Shown: positions 54,356 through 63,990 of the stretch, piece after piece
How positions within the stretch are numbered: position 1 is the stretch's first letter
Layout of the letters: every line of letters begins with the position of its first letter
Assembly: GCA_022239325.1 (NCBI GenBank)
Contig: JAKOGP010000003.1
Coordinates: 62,001-126,000, forward strand
Reading direction: 5' to 3'
Source of the DNA: Flavobacteriaceae bacterium LSUCC0859
GTDB taxonomy: Bacteria; Bacteroidota; Bacteroidia; Flavobacteriales; Flavobacteriaceae
Length of the DNA stretch: 64,000 bases
Notes under the pieces: model-generated
What the model was told of the DNA's origin: nothing
What the model saw: only the letters and a program-made list of their open reading frames with translations
The model's database searches: none
Translations under genes and position numbers: made by a program

Positions 54356-55120
54356 CTAAAAGCCTTCAAATACACCTAGTCCAAAGAGTGCAAAGTCATA
54401 TTTTACTGGATCTTTAGGATCTAGTTTACGCAGCGAAGCATCTAATTCTCCCAAGGCTTTGGCGTCATTTTGTTTCCTTTTAATAAGTCCCAGCTTTCTT
54501 GCTACATTTCCAGAATGTACATCTAAAGGGCAAGAGAGCAGGGCAGGGGATACACTTTTCCAGATGCCTAAATCTACTCCCATGGGGTCTTGTCTGCAAT
54601 TCCATCTAAGCCACATATTAATTCTCTTGGCAGCAGATCCTTTTGAAGGATCGCTAATGTGTTTTGTGGTTCTGGGGGGGTGTGGAAGTTCAAAAAATAT
54701 TTTTTTAAAAGCTGCTATGGCAGGTTGGGTACTGTTTTTGCTTAAGTTTTTAGCAAAAAGGACTTCCAGACCACTGTGATTTTTATATATGTTCTGAAGA
54801 CTTTTGATAAAATATTGCAGGTCTACTCCATTAAAGGTTCTGTGAACAAAGCTCTCCAGTGATTTGAGATCTTTATTTTGGTGATGTAAGATAAACTCAT
54901 AGGGACTTTGGTCCATCATTTCCATGAGTTTGTGGGCATTAGTAAGAATACTTTTCCTGTTGCCCCAAGAAATGGTAGCAGTTAAAAAACCGGAAATCTC
55001 CTGATCTTCCTTACTTTGAAACCTATGTGGAATTTGTACGGGGTCTGTTTCAATGAAATCCTTTCCATTGTATTGTAAGACCTTTTCATTGAGAAAATCC
55101 CTAAGTTCTGATTGTTTCAT
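54356..55120 (-). CDS. TIGR02757 family protein (DUF2400)
   Basis: 254-residue protein of the TIGR02757/DUF2400 family: [41 protein letters not shown] near the start, then [59 protein letters not shown]. The conserved helix-hairpin-helix-like half recalls base-excision glycosylases, but function is unproven. Its ATG overlaps the stop of the ABC ATPase gene by ATGA. Confidence 0.9.
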   Translation of the reverse strand: MKQSELRDFLNEKVLQYNGKDFIETDPVQIPHRFQSKEDQEISGFLTATISWGNRKSILTNAHKLMEMMDQSPYEFILHHQNKDLKSLESFVHRTFNGVDLQYFIKSLQNIYKNHSGLEVLFAKNLSKNSTQPAIAAFKKIFFELPHPPRTTKHISDPSKGSAAKRINMWLRWNCRQDPMGVDLGIWKSVSPALLSCPLDVHSGNVARKLGLIKRKQNDAKALGELDASLRKLDPKDPVKYDFALFGLGVFEGF

Positions 55121-55782
55121 AAGGTCTGTTGAATGCGACCGTCTACCATAGTCAGTTTTCGGTCTGCCATATTGGCTAGACTTTCGTTGTGGGTAACAAG
55201 CACAAAGGTTTGATTAAAACGATCTCTAAGACTAAAGAATAATTGGTGTAAATGAGTGGCACTTTCGGAGTCTAGGTTGCCGCTAGGCTCGTCTGCAAGG
55301 ATAACGGAAGGTTTATTTATGAGTGCTCTAGCTACTGCAACCCTTTGTTGCTCCCCTCCAGAAAGCGCATCTGGTTTGTGATTTGCCCTGTCTGTAAGAC
55401 CTAATATTTCCAGAAGTTCCAAAGCTTCTTTTTGAGCCTTATCTTTAGGTACTTTATTAATGTAAGCAGGAATACAAATATTTTCTAAGGCTGTAAACTC
55501 AGGTAGTAATTGGTGAAATTGAAAGATAAAACCAATTTCTTTATTTCTAAAGTTGGCTAAATCTTTTGCGCTTAGTCCTTGAACTTCTCGACCATCAATT
55601 TTAATTACGGCTTCTTTATTTGTAGGAGATTCTAGGGTGCCTAATATTTGTAATAAGGTTGTTTTTCCAGCTCCAGAAGCCCCTACAATAGACACAATCT
55701 CCCCTTTTTTAATGTGCAAACTCACGCCTTTTAAAACCTCTAGGTCTCCAAATTTCTTATGAATGTCTTTAATTTCTATCAT
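55117..55782 (-). CDS. ABC transporter ATP-binding protein (LolD-like)
   Basis: 221-residue ATPase with Walker [10 protein letters not shown] (about 33-41), signature [13 protein letters not shown] (about 140), Walker [13 protein letters not shown] and the H-loop VTHNESLA. The [11 protein letters not shown] and SGGEQQR blocks are typical of the LolD/MacB class, which couples to FtsX-like permeases for lipoprotein release or export. No permease gene is in the window. It is the first gene of a run with TIGR02757, S10 peptidase and SGNH hydrolase. Confidence 0.9.
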   Translation of the reverse strand: MIEIKDIHKKFGDLEVLKGVSLHIKKGEIVSIVGASGAGKTTLLQILGTLESPTNKEAVIKIDGREVQGLSAKDLANFRNKEIGFIFQFHQLLPEFTALENICIPAYINKVPKDKAQKEALELLEILGLTDRANHKPDALSGGEQQRVAVARALINKPSVILADEPSGNLDSESATHLHQLFFSLRDRFNQTFVLVTHNESLANMADRKLTMVDGRIQQTL

Positions 55783-55857
55783 GGAATACTACAATGCTTT
55801 TAGTGAAGTAAAGATAGGGATTCCATTTTCGTCCTAATAAGTTGTTTTAATATTTAC

Positions 55858-55865
55858 TACTTTTG
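55858..55865 (+). promoter_or_regulatory. -7 promoter box just before the sterol-desaturase-family gene
   Basis: TACTTTTG, perfect for TAnnTTTG, ends seven bases before the ATG. A TTG at 55842-55844 is too close (13 bases) for a normal -33 element. Confidence 0.3.
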
Positions 55866-55872
55866 TGAAGCT

Positions 55873-56757
55873 ATGGAATTACTAAACATATTATGGACTT
55901 CTTTTACAGGGAGTTTGCATTGGTTTTACAGAGGAATTGTTTTTGACCTGCCTTGGCACGAAAACTACTTTTGGGGACTCACCTTCATATCTCTTCTGGT
56001 CTGGGGGCTTGAGATTCTATTCCCTTGGAGAAAAAACCAAGCCGTTTTTAGAAAGGACTTTTTCTTAGACGCTTTCTATATGTACTTCAATTTTTTCCTA
56101 TTTGCTGCTATTATTAGTGGCTTTTACAAATTAGCGGGAATGGGATTTGCTTCCTTTGGTATTCAAATGGATAGCTTTTCCATTATAAATATTAGCACTT
56201 GGCACCCCCTTGTAGCCTTAGTTGTATTTTTTGTGGTTCTAGACTTTGTACAGTGGGTGACTCATATTTTTTTACATAAATTTCCACTGCTGTGGCGTTT
56301 TCACCAGCTGCACCACTCGGTAAAAGAAATGGGTTTTGCGGCTCATTTACGCTACCATTGGATGGAGAATATTTTATACAAACCATTGAAAACAATTGCT
56401 ATTATGTTGTTGGGTGGCTTTGAGCCCAATCAGGCATTTGTGGTTCATTTTATAGCCATAGGGATAGGGCATTTAAACCATGCCAATATAGGTTTAGATT
56501 GGGGTCCATTAAAATACGTACTCAACAATCCGGTGATGCATTTATACCATCACGCCAAAGACGTACCACAGGGAAAGGCAGGGGTTAATTATGGTATTAG
56601 CCTAAGCCTTTGGGATTATCTTTTTAGAACGGCTTATGTACCAAAAAAAAATCCCCATCTCACCCTAGGGTTCCATGGGGATGAACATTTCCCAAAAGAC
56701 TTTTTAAACCAAAACTTAAGTGGTTTTAAAAGTAAGTTTACTCCACAACAACGTTAA
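55873..56757 (+). CDS. Sterol desaturase / fatty acid hydroxylase superfamily protein
   Basis: 294-residue membrane enzyme with four or five hydrophobic segments and the histidine boxes of this di-iron superfamily: HIFLHKFPLLWRFHQLHHS (HxxxH and HQLHH, about 130-150), a later HLNHANI and HLYHHAKD. Members hydroxylate or desaturate lipids, sterols or carotenoids; the substrate here is unknown. The bacterial family is close to the alkylglycerol monooxygenase type. The gene overlaps the lipoprotein gene on the other strand by 20 bases. Confidence 0.88.
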   Translation: MELLNILWTSFTGSLHWFYRGIVFDLPWHENYFWGLTFISLLVWGLEILFPWRKNQAVFRKDFFLDAFYMYFNFFLFAAIISGFYKLAGMGFASFGIQMDSFSIINISTWHPLVALVVFFVVLDFVQWVTHIFLHKFPLLWRFHQLHHSVKEMGFAAHLRYHWMENILYKPLKTIAIMLLGGFEPNQAFVVHFIAIGIGHLNHANIGLDWGPLKYVLNNPVMHLYHHAKDVPQGKAGVNYGISLSLWDYLFRTAYVPKKNPHLTLGFHGDEHFPKDFLNQNLSGFKSKFTPQQR

Positions 56758-57286
56758 ACAAGACTTCTACATCTGTCTCTCCTCCTGCATCTAAAATACC
56801 TGCATTTGGTTTTTTAGGTTCATGTCTTAGGGTGAAACCCAATGTAGCATTTCCTGCATCGTTGGTAGTTAAATTAAACGTCAGTCCCAAAGGATTGCTA
56901 TTGCTATCTGTATCAGTGGCTATCACACTGCTTATTCCACCACTAAAGGTATAGAATACTTGGTGTTCGTCTGCCTCTTCTGCTACTTCTTCAGTAATTT
57001 CCTCTGCTGGAGACTCTGCTTCATTTAGAAAGCGTATGCTTCCTGTGTAGGTTTTGTTGGAACCTAAATTTCCTTGTACGTTAACTACTGGTGGGTTTGG
57101 ACCATCACCATCTAGGTCTACAGAACTCATACTTACTGTTTCATTACCTGAGGTAAGCGTAACACGAACTGAAGTGATTACCTCTTCTTCGTTAATCATT
57201 TCCGGACGGTCATTGTCTTCACTACAAGACTGTAAACCAAAAACTAATAAGGATAAGACGAATAGGTTTTTTGTGATTTTTTTCAT
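56738..57286 (-). CDS. Lipoprotein of unknown function, linked to the TonB receptor
   Basis: 182 residues with a lipobox (FGLQSC, Cys at about residue 21). The mature N-terminus is acidic (SEDNDRPEMINEEE), so outer-membrane sorting is likely. The rest is beta-rich (VRVTLTSGNETVSMSSVDLDGDGPNPPVVNVQG ... VFYTFSGGISSVIATDTDSN) with an acidic insert. Proteins like this are often found beside TonB receptors of this kind, 20 bases downstream here. A ligand-binding partner role is inferred from position. Confidence 0.72.
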   Translation of the reverse strand: MKKITKNLFVLSLLVFGLQSCSEDNDRPEMINEEEVITSVRVTLTSGNETVSMSSVDLDGDGPNPPVVNVQGNLGSNKTYTGSIRFLNEAESPAEEITEEVAEEADEHQVFYTFSGGISSVIATDTDSNSNPLGLTFNLTTNDAGNATLGFTLRHEPKKPNAGILDAGGETDVEVLFNVVVE

Positions 57287-57306
57287 AACGAATGTATTTA
57301 ATAATA

Positions 57307-59688
57307 TTAAAAATTAATTTGTAATTGTAATTGTATATTTCTACCCAACTCATTCGAGAAATAACGAAGTCTATTGAGATAGTTTTGGTATGCTAAATTG
57401 GTAAGGTTGTCTGCACTTAACCTTAATTTGTATTGGGAGTTACCGCTTTTGGGAAATTGGTATTCCACCACTGACGAGAGTAAAAAGAACCCATTTGGTG
57501 CCCTATTAATCTCTAGTGTTTGGTTGCTTTGAGTGCTTGGATTGTAAATGGTTAAATTATCTGGCACTTCATTTTGTTTAAAATGGTACTGTCCTGTTAC
57601 TTGGAATGAGAGCCCTGGAAGCTTGTCAAACGATTTTTCCAGCTCATGATGCGTGTTTACTGGAGGGATGTTGGGAAAAGCTGTATTTCTTTTTAGGTCC
57701 AATGCTTTAACTACAGACCATCCGTTAGTCATTTGAATCCCTTTAGAAAAATATTCGGTCCATTTAAAATCTACTCCAGTAAAGCGTGCGTTGGTCTGCT
57801 GGTATTCCCAAACAGGAAAAGCACCCCTAATTGTATATTCTACCCCAGTGGGGATTAGGGCCATATAGTCAGAAATAAGATTTAAATAAGGGGCCAGCCA
57901 TACAGATCGTTTATCAGTCAAATACTGGTACTGAAAGCCCAACTTTGTAGCTTTTTCCTTTTGCATTCTCAGGGATCCTAACTCAATTCTAGCTGCCGAA
58001 TGATGCAAACCTTCACTAAAAAGCTCTGCAGGATTTGGTGCTCTTTCTATGTATTGCACATTTGTGTGAAATTTGTGCTCCTTTTTGTTGTAATGTAAGC
58101 TTAAGGCCGCAGAAATGGTTTGAAAGTTTAATTTTGGGGCTGTTAAAATCTGAAAATCAAATTCTTCCACTACGAAAGAAGAGAAATCTTCAATGTAATC
58201 CAATGCTTCCCAACGAGAACTTTTATAGTATTTGTCTGCATTTATTCGAATGTTATGCGTTCTAATAGTAGCCTCTAAAGACAAAGCATTAGACAGCGTT
58301 TTGGACCCATAAACAAATGCACCCATGTTCAGACTGTTGTAATCTGGAATAAGTCTTTTAACTCCTGTGGCAGGATTTGGATAGTGCAACTGATAATCTG
58401 TGCTCCATCCAAATTCTACTAGTTTGTCATTTGTAGTATCTAATTTTAGCAGGGATTGGAATCCGTGCGTAGTGAGTTGCAAATCTACACCAGGTAGTTT
58501 ATTTCTATCTCCAAGTCTAATGTCAAACTCTTTTCTTCTGTTCCTTTGATAATCGTATTGAAAGGTCCATTTGCCAAAAGATGGAATGTGATAGTATGTA
58601 GAGATTTTTGCTAAAAAATGCGACACATCTTGTCTGGGATTTTCTATCTCATAATTAAACGCACCATAATCGCTTGTTACATTACCATTAATTTGATTAA
58701 TTAAATCTTGGATATTCCCAATATGGGCATTTCTAAGAATACCATTATTGGCTTTGAAAAATGAAAAATAAACATCTATACCTTTATTTGCCTTATGCCA
58801 ACCCAATGGGATAGATAGGTTGGTCTGTTCTAGCCCTGTATTCATTAAATACCCTTGAGAATTTAAGTTATTCCCCGATTTTTTAAAGGCAAATTGAAGT
58901 CCATAAAAAGCGCCATTTTCAAAATCCTTATCTAGTTTGTAACTGCCCAGTACCCCTTTTCCATTAGTTTGTCCTGCCCATATAAATTCATGACGCTGTT
59001 TATTGGCAAATACAGGTTTTCTAGGATCTAGCACAATCACACCACCAACTGCGTCAGAACCGTATTTTAAAGCTTTGGCCCCAACTGCCAATGAAACTCC
59101 CTCTATACTGCTAGTGGCAATGTTAGGAGCATGTTCCTCACCCCACTCCATATCTTGCATTCTCACCCCTTGATTATGCGTAATGACCCTAGAGCCAAGC
59201 ATTCCTTGAATGAGAGGTTTTGCTATGCTATTCCCAGTTTTTAGGGTACTCACTCCTTGAATTTGTGAAAGTGCTTCTGCAAAATTCTGAGCTGCACTAT
59301 TGTCTAGTACAGCTGCATTCAGACTTTGCTCAGAGGGTGTAGACTCCCGTTTTTTTACTAAAGCAACTTCATTTAACTCCTCTACGTGATGTTCTAAATA
59401 GAAGGTTTTTTCTAAGTTGTTATCCATCTGTAAAGTTATGAACTGTGTCCCGCAGTTTAAGTGAGAGACTTCTAATTCATAAAAACCCTCACAAAGTCCT
59501 TGCAATACAAAAACACCCTCAGAGTTTGATAGGACTTGTTTTTTGGTTCCGAAAATACTTATGATAGCGCCTTCAAGGGGCTTTTTGTCATGTTGGTCTA
59601 TAACTTTTCCACGAAGGGAAAGGTGGCAGTCTTGTGAATAAACGGATTCAAACACAAGAAAGACCATGAATAGTAAACGATATTTCAT
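57307..59688 (-). CDS. TonB-dependent receptor
   Basis: 793-residue outer-membrane receptor. It has a signal peptide (LLFMVFLVFESVYSQ), a carboxypeptidase-regulatory-like domain (LRGKVIDQHDKKPLEGAIISIFGTKKQVLSNSEGVFVLQGLCEGFYELEV), a plug (about 110-220) with VLDNSAAQNFAEALSQIQGVSTLKTGNSIAKP and GSDAVGGVIVLDP, and a 22-strand-type barrel ending in a Phe (LQLQINF). The plug has GEEHAPNI, a pattern with the His position of ZnuD-like zinc receptors. The ligand is unproven; the small Cys-motif protein upstream supports a metal. It would depend on TonB-ExbBD. Confidence 0.9.
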   Translation of the reverse strand: MKYRLLFMVFLVFESVYSQDCHLSLRGKVIDQHDKKPLEGAIISIFGTKKQVLSNSEGVFVLQGLCEGFYELEVSHLNCGTQFITLQMDNNLEKTFYLEHHVEELNEVALVKKRESTPSEQSLNAAVLDNSAAQNFAEALSQIQGVSTLKTGNSIAKPLIQGMLGSRVITHNQGVRMQDMEWGEEHAPNIATSSIEGVSLAVGAKALKYGSDAVGGVIVLDPRKPVFANKQRHEFIWAGQTNGKGVLGSYKLDKDFENGAFYGLQFAFKKSGNNLNSQGYLMNTGLEQTNLSIPLGWHKANKGIDVYFSFFKANNGILRNAHIGNIQDLINQINGNVTSDYGAFNYEIENPRQDVSHFLAKISTYYHIPSFGKWTFQYDYQRNRRKEFDIRLGDRNKLPGVDLQLTTHGFQSLLKLDTTNDKLVEFGWSTDYQLHYPNPATGVKRLIPDYNSLNMGAFVYGSKTLSNALSLEATIRTHNIRINADKYYKSSRWEALDYIEDFSSFVVEEFDFQILTAPKLNFQTISAALSLHYNKKEHKFHTNVQYIERAPNPAELFSEGLHHSAARIELGSLRMQKEKATKLGFQYQYLTDKRSVWLAPYLNLISDYMALIPTGVEYTIRGAFPVWEYQQTNARFTGVDFKWTEYFSKGIQMTNGWSVVKALDLKRNTAFPNIPPVNTHHELEKSFDKLPGLSFQVTGQYHFKQNEVPDNLTIYNPSTQSNQTLEINRAPNGFFLLSSVVEYQFPKSGNSQYKLRLSADNLTNLAYQNYLNRLRYFSNELGRNIQLQLQINF

Positions 59689-59741
59689 GAAATCTAATTC
59701 AAATTACAACTCACTCCTGTAGAGTGCTTTAATCTTTGGAA

Positions 59742-60038
59742 TTAGCTACTAAGAGGCGGAGGCCTACACCAAAGCTGGTTGTAAAAAGAACGTTTAAATA
59801 AAGGAAGATAAGCCATCATAGGTGAAACCTTAGTGACTATAATGGCAGTATGGTTTGTTAATACCTCCGTATGAGAGGTAAGTAGTAAAGGTGCTTGGAG
59901 TTGTTGTATCTCACAAGTGTAACAATGATCGGTAGTGTCTACTTCATTATTGAGGTGTTCATAGGCGTGTAATGCGCTGCTTTTTAACAAAAAAAAGAAC
60001 ACAAACAGTAGTCCGTAAAACCCTCGTCTAGAATACAT
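59742..60038 (-). CDS. Small exported protein with HCYTC motif
   Basis: 98 residues with an N-terminal signal sequence (YGLLFVFFFLLKSSALHA). The mature part has DTTDHCYTCEIQQ, a C-x2-C motif preceded by His and Asp, and several further His (TSHTEVLTNHT). It ends WCRPPPLSS. This resembles the short secreted proteins with HCxxC and a C-terminal R-x-P-P that lie upstream of metal-linked TonB receptors (DUF2946-like), though the likeness is weak. It is 53 bases upstream of the TonB receptor on the same strand. A periplasmic metal-binding role is inferred. Confidence 0.6.
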   Translation of the reverse strand: MYSRRGFYGLLFVFFFLLKSSALHAYEHLNNEVDTTDHCYTCEIQQLQAPLLLTSHTEVLTNHTAIIVTKVSPMMAYLPLFKRSFYNQLWCRPPPLSS

Positions 60039-60092
60039 GACTCAAATATATGGATTTAGATATAAGAGACAAGCTAAAAAAAGTGTTAAAAT

Positions 60093-60425
60093 CTATTTAA
60101 ACAAAAAACCCAATCCCATTCTTTTGAGCATTTTTTTCTCAAAATTCCAGAAAAAAGAAAACTGACCAAACAGCCATCCAAAACAAACCAAGAGTATTTG
60201 ATATATGGGAAAGATCACTAAAATTCTAAGGATCCAATAGGTGGTTAAGGCATACCAAGCTGCCTCAAAATCTTCCTTATGTAAACCAATAAAATCTAAT
60301 ACAGGTCTGGCAAGTTTTACAGAACTACTTCCTGTAAGGGCAAAGACAATTAAAATAAGCACAACGGATAAGTTAGAGCTTATGCCCCAACGTTGCTTTA
60401 GACGATCAAAAAAAGAAGATTTCAT
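60093..60425 (-). CDS. DUF6787 family membrane protein
   Basis: 110 residues with two or three hydrophobic segments (NLSVVLILIVFALTGSSSV, WILRILVIFPIYQILLVCFGWLFGQ) and RPVLDFIGLHKED between them. RLKQRWGISSN is its polar start and FWNFEKKMLKRMG its tail, typical of the DUF6787 family that regularly follows serA in this family of bacteria. Its ATG directly abuts the serA stop. Function unknown. Confidence 0.8.
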   Translation of the reverse strand: MKSSFFDRLKQRWGISSNLSVVLILIVFALTGSSSVKLARPVLDFIGLHKEDFEAAWYALTTYWILRILVIFPIYQILLVCFGWLFGQFSFFWNFEKKMLKRMGLGFLFK

Positions 60426-61376
60426 TTATGCGTAAATTTCTGTGATTTGGGCCGCCAAAGACAGGCCAATTTTTTCTTGTGCCTCTAAGGTAGAAGCTCC
60501 AATATGTGGGCTTAGGGAGATATTTGGATGCATGAGAATTTGTATTTCTGGTTTGGGTTCAGATTCAAAAACATCCAATCCTGCAAAAGCAACTTTTTTG
60601 TTGTTTAAATACTCTATTAAAGCCACCTCATCTATAGCGTTTCCTCTGGCTGTATTAATAATACCTACACCGTCTTTCATGATTTCAAAGGCGGCCTTAT
60701 CTAAACAGTAGGTGTCTTGCGAGGGAATGTGTAGGCTTATAAAGTCTGACGATTGTAACACCGTCTCTTTAGTTTGCTGGGTCAGTTCAATGTGGTGTTC
60801 ACTGCCGTTAAAAAAGCGAATAGAGATTTGTGCATTTTCTACCTCTGGGTCGTGATAGACTACTTTCATTCCCATTCCCAATGCTATTTTAGCGGTTTCC
60901 TGCCCTATATTGCCAAATCCAAAAATTCCTAAGGTTTTTTCGCGCAGCTCTAGACCGGTAGCATACGATTTTTTAAGATCCTTAAAATGGGTGTCGCCCT
61001 CCAAGGGCATATTTCTATTGGCGTCGTATAAAAACCTAGCCCCACCAATGAGGTGGGCAAACACCAATTCTGCTACCGCCACGGAAGAAGCTTTAGGGGT
61101 ATTAATGACCTTAATATTTTTAGCGGTCGCATAGGCTACATCTATATTGTCTAAACCAATACCCCCACGTCCAATTATTTTTAATCCAGGACAGGCGTCA
61201 ATAAGTGTTTTGTTTACTTGGGTATTGGAACGAACCAATAAGATTTCAATTTGGTTTTTGTTTATGTAATTGGCTAATTGACCCTGTGACACGGTAGTCT
61301 GATCTACTGTAAAACCTCGGTCTTGTAAGGCCTGGACACCACTTGGGTGCAAGCCGTCATTTGCTAATATTTTCAT
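60426..61376 (-). CDS. serA: D-3-phosphoglycerate dehydrogenase-type D-2-hydroxyacid dehydrogenase
   Basis: 316 residues, no ACT domain, the short form of SerA. It oxidises 3-phosphoglycerate to 3-phosphohydroxypyruvate at the start of serine synthesis. The NAD loop is GIFGFGNIGQETAKIALGMG (about 150); the catalytic Arg is in INTARGNAIDE, the Glu in DVFESEPKP and the His in LSPHIGASTLEAQ. Position one base after serC supports the role. Short D-2-hydroxyacid dehydrogenases may be promiscuous, so the call leans on the serC neighbour. Confidence 0.9.
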   Translation of the reverse strand: MKILANDGLHPSGVQALQDRGFTVDQTTVSQGQLANYINKNQIEILLVRSNTQVNKTLIDACPGLKIIGRGGIGLDNIDVAYATAKNIKVINTPKASSVAVAELVFAHLIGGARFLYDANRNMPLEGDTHFKDLKKSYATGLELREKTLGIFGFGNIGQETAKIALGMGMKVVYHDPEVENAQISIRFFNGSEHHIELTQQTKETVLQSSDFISLHIPSQDTYCLDKAAFEIMKDGVGIINTARGNAIDEVALIEYLNNKKVAFAGLDVFESEPKPEIQILMHPNISLSPHIGASTLEAQEKIGLSLAAQITEIYA

Positions 61377-61377
61377 G

Positions 61378-62442
61378 CTATGCTTTTCGTTCTAAATCAC
61401 TCATAATGTCTACCAAAACCCCCACACTTTCCAGAGATAGAGCGTTATACATAGAAGCCCTATAGCCTCCCACCGAGCGGTGGCCATTTAAGCCGTTAAT
61501 CCCTCCTTCTTTGAGCATGTCATTAAAGCGAGTTTCCAAGACAGGATCACTTAAATTAAAGGTCGCATTCATATAGGAACGGTCTTCCTTGTTAGCATAT
61601 CCAATAAATAAGGGGTTGAGATCTATTTCAGAGTAAATTAATCTGGCTTTTTTTCTGTTTATTTTCTCTATCGCCGCAATTCCTCCTAGATCTTTGAGCC
61701 ATTGCATGGTAAGCATAGAGACATAGACTGGAAATACAGCTGGGGTATTAAACATACTCTCTTTTTCTATATGAAGCTGATAATTGAGCATAGAGGGAAT
61801 ATGTCTTTCCACCTTACCGAGAATAGACTCCTTTACAACTACTAAAGTAGTGCCAGCAGGACCCATATTTTTTTGAGCACCTGCATAGATTAAATCAAAT
61901 TTCGAGAAGTCTGTATTACGGGAGAAAATATCAGAACTCATATCACAAACAAGAGGCACAGAAACTTCTGGAAATTGCTGATATTGAGTTCCGTATATAG
62001 TATTATTTGAAGTAATATGCAAATAATCAACGTCAGAGGGGATGTTTAAATTTTTAGGAATATATTTAAAGGCATCGTCCTTAGAAGACCCAGCAATGAC
62101 AACCTCTCCAAAGGCTTTGGCCTCCTTAATGGCCTTGTCGCTCCAGGTACCCGTATTTACATAGGCCGCTTTTTTGTTTAACAGGTTGTATGCCACCATT
62201 AGAAATTCCAAACTAGCCCCTCCATGTAAAAACAAAGCTTTGTAGCCCTTGCCTTCCAATCCTAATAGAGAAAGTGCCAAGCCTTGTGCTTGTTCCATGA
62301 CGGCCACGAAATCCTTAGATCTATGAGAAATCTCTATCAGGGATAGACCAGAATCATTAAAATTTAAAATGGCTTCTGAGGCTTTTTGTAAGACCTCATG
62401 AGGTAAAATACATGGGCCAGCACTAAAGTTGTGTTTTTTCAT
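61378..62442 (-). CDS. serC: Phosphoserine aminotransferase
   Basis: 354 residues. It converts 3-phosphohydroxypyruvate and glutamate to phosphoserine in serine synthesis and also serves pyridoxine synthesis in some bacteria. HNFSAGPCILPHEVLQKASEAI opens the protein, FLHGGASLEFLMV and VNTGTWSDKAIKEAK follow, the PLP Lys is in YAGAQKNMGPAGTTLVVV (about residue 200), and NGHRSVGGYRASMYN is near the C-terminus. The gene directly precedes serA on the same strand. Confidence 0.95.
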   Translation of the reverse strand: MKKHNFSAGPCILPHEVLQKASEAILNFNDSGLSLIEISHRSKDFVAVMEQAQGLALSLLGLEGKGYKALFLHGGASLEFLMVAYNLLNKKAAYVNTGTWSDKAIKEAKAFGEVVIAGSSKDDAFKYIPKNLNIPSDVDYLHITSNNTIYGTQYQQFPEVSVPLVCDMSSDIFSRNTDFSKFDLIYAGAQKNMGPAGTTLVVVKESILGKVERHIPSMLNYQLHIEKESMFNTPAVFPVYVSMLTMQWLKDLGGIAAIEKINRKKARLIYSEIDLNPLFIGYANKEDRSYMNATFNLSDPVLETRFNDMLKEGGINGLNGHRSVGGYRASMYNALSLESVGVLVDIMSDLERKA

Positions 62443-62514
62443 AAATCTAAGGCATTTAATCGCGTTGCAAAGGTTGTGTATTTAATCTAAAAGCAGAGAT
62501 AGATTTAATAATTT

Positions 62515-63561
62515 TTATAAAGATTGAATGAATTTAATAGTGTCTACACCGTCTGCATAATCCGTAAGACTTGGTTTTTGAGTACTCCCAAATGGAATAG
62601 CTTCTTTTATGTGGGTGCTTCCCACAATGCATTGAATAGATTCTGAGCGCTCAGATAAATGAGATGCTAAACTGTCTACATCTTGGTAATATTCGTAAAA
62701 CAGACTTCCAATAGGGGAGCTCAAGCTGGTGTCTTCTTTAAGTATGAGAAATCCGTTATCCAAAATCTGGTAAAGACTCATGAGATAAACCGCCTTGTTA
62801 TAGTCGTAATTGTTGCTGTATTTTTCATAACTAATGATGTCTTTGAAAGAATACAAAGCCTTAAAAAGAAGGTCAAAATCATAATCTTTAGGCACATAGA
62901 TTTTAGACACCGATCTGCAGCCTAAGCCGTAATATCTAAAAATATCTTCGCCCAAAGCACTCAGTTCTTCCGTGCTCTCCTGACCTGTTAGAATAGCCAC
63001 GGAGTTTCTGTTTTTTCTAATGATGTGTGGTTTGTGTCCAAAATAATGCTCAAAATAACGGGCTGAATTGTCGCTTCCTGTTGCGATAAGACCGTCGTAA
63101 TCTCCCTTATAAGCGTCTACTATTTGTATTTCAGAAGCACTAGAAGGCGCCTGCTGATTTAAAAAGAGTATGACCCACTTCATTAGACTTAGATCATTCG
63201 AGGCTGCTTTAATGACCAGTTTACTTCCAGTTAGATAGGCAGACAAAAAATCATGTAAACCTACCAGTGGAATATTGCCGGCCATGATAATAAAAACGCA
63301 AGCTTGCTTGGTAGTTTTTGGATACCCCTCCAGCCATTTTTTTAACTCCTGCTCCTGGAGTAAACTGCCCCATTGGTTTATGGCGTATAGCACATTTTCT
63401 CTAGTAAACCAGCCATTCTTATGTCCTGCCAAAACAATGGCTTCTTCCAGGTTTTTAAAGCGTTCTGAAAAGCTAGTGTTTTCCCCATCCAAGCTTGCAA
63501 ATTCTCTCCACAGGGTTCCTAAAGACTCCACCGCCTTAAATCTGTCTTCATATACACTCAT
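62515..63561 (-). CDS. LuxC-like acyl-CoA reductase family protein
   Basis: 348 residues of the acyl-CoA reductase (LuxC, PF05893) family within the aldehyde dehydrogenase superfamily. Recognisable parts are CVFIMAGNIPLVGLHDFLSAYLTGSKLVIKAASNDLSL, QIVDAYKGDYDGLIATGSDNSARYFEHYFG, and GLGCRSVSKIYVPKDYDFDLL with the likely catalytic Cys (about residue 207). LuxC reduces activated fatty acids to aldehydes for luciferase; most family members are in non-luminous bacteria and their role is unknown. Divergent from the ferredoxin gene, 78 bases apart, and 72 bases upstream of serC. Confidence 0.83.
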   Translation of the reverse strand: MSVYEDRFKAVESLGTLWREFASLDGENTSFSERFKNLEEAIVLAGHKNGWFTRENVLYAINQWGSLLQEQELKKWLEGYPKTTKQACVFIIMAGNIPLVGLHDFLSAYLTGSKLVIKAASNDLSLMKWVILFLNQQAPSSASEIQIVDAYKGDYDGLIATGSDNSARYFEHYFGHKPHIIRKNRNSVAILTGQESTEELSALGEDIFRYYGLGCRSVSKIYVPKDYDFDLLFKALYSFKDIISYEKYSNNYDYNKAVYLMSLYQILDNGFLILKEDTSLSSPIGSLFYEYYQDVDSLASHLSERSESIQCIVGSTHIKEAIPFGSTQKPSLTDYADGVDTIKFIQSL

Positions 63562-63565
63562 AATA

Positions 63566-63990
<425 letters not shown>

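Noticed and set aside
62442-62449. TAGATTTA box on the minus strand as the serC promoter
   Set aside because: It overlaps the serC start codon, so transcription from it would begin inside the gene.
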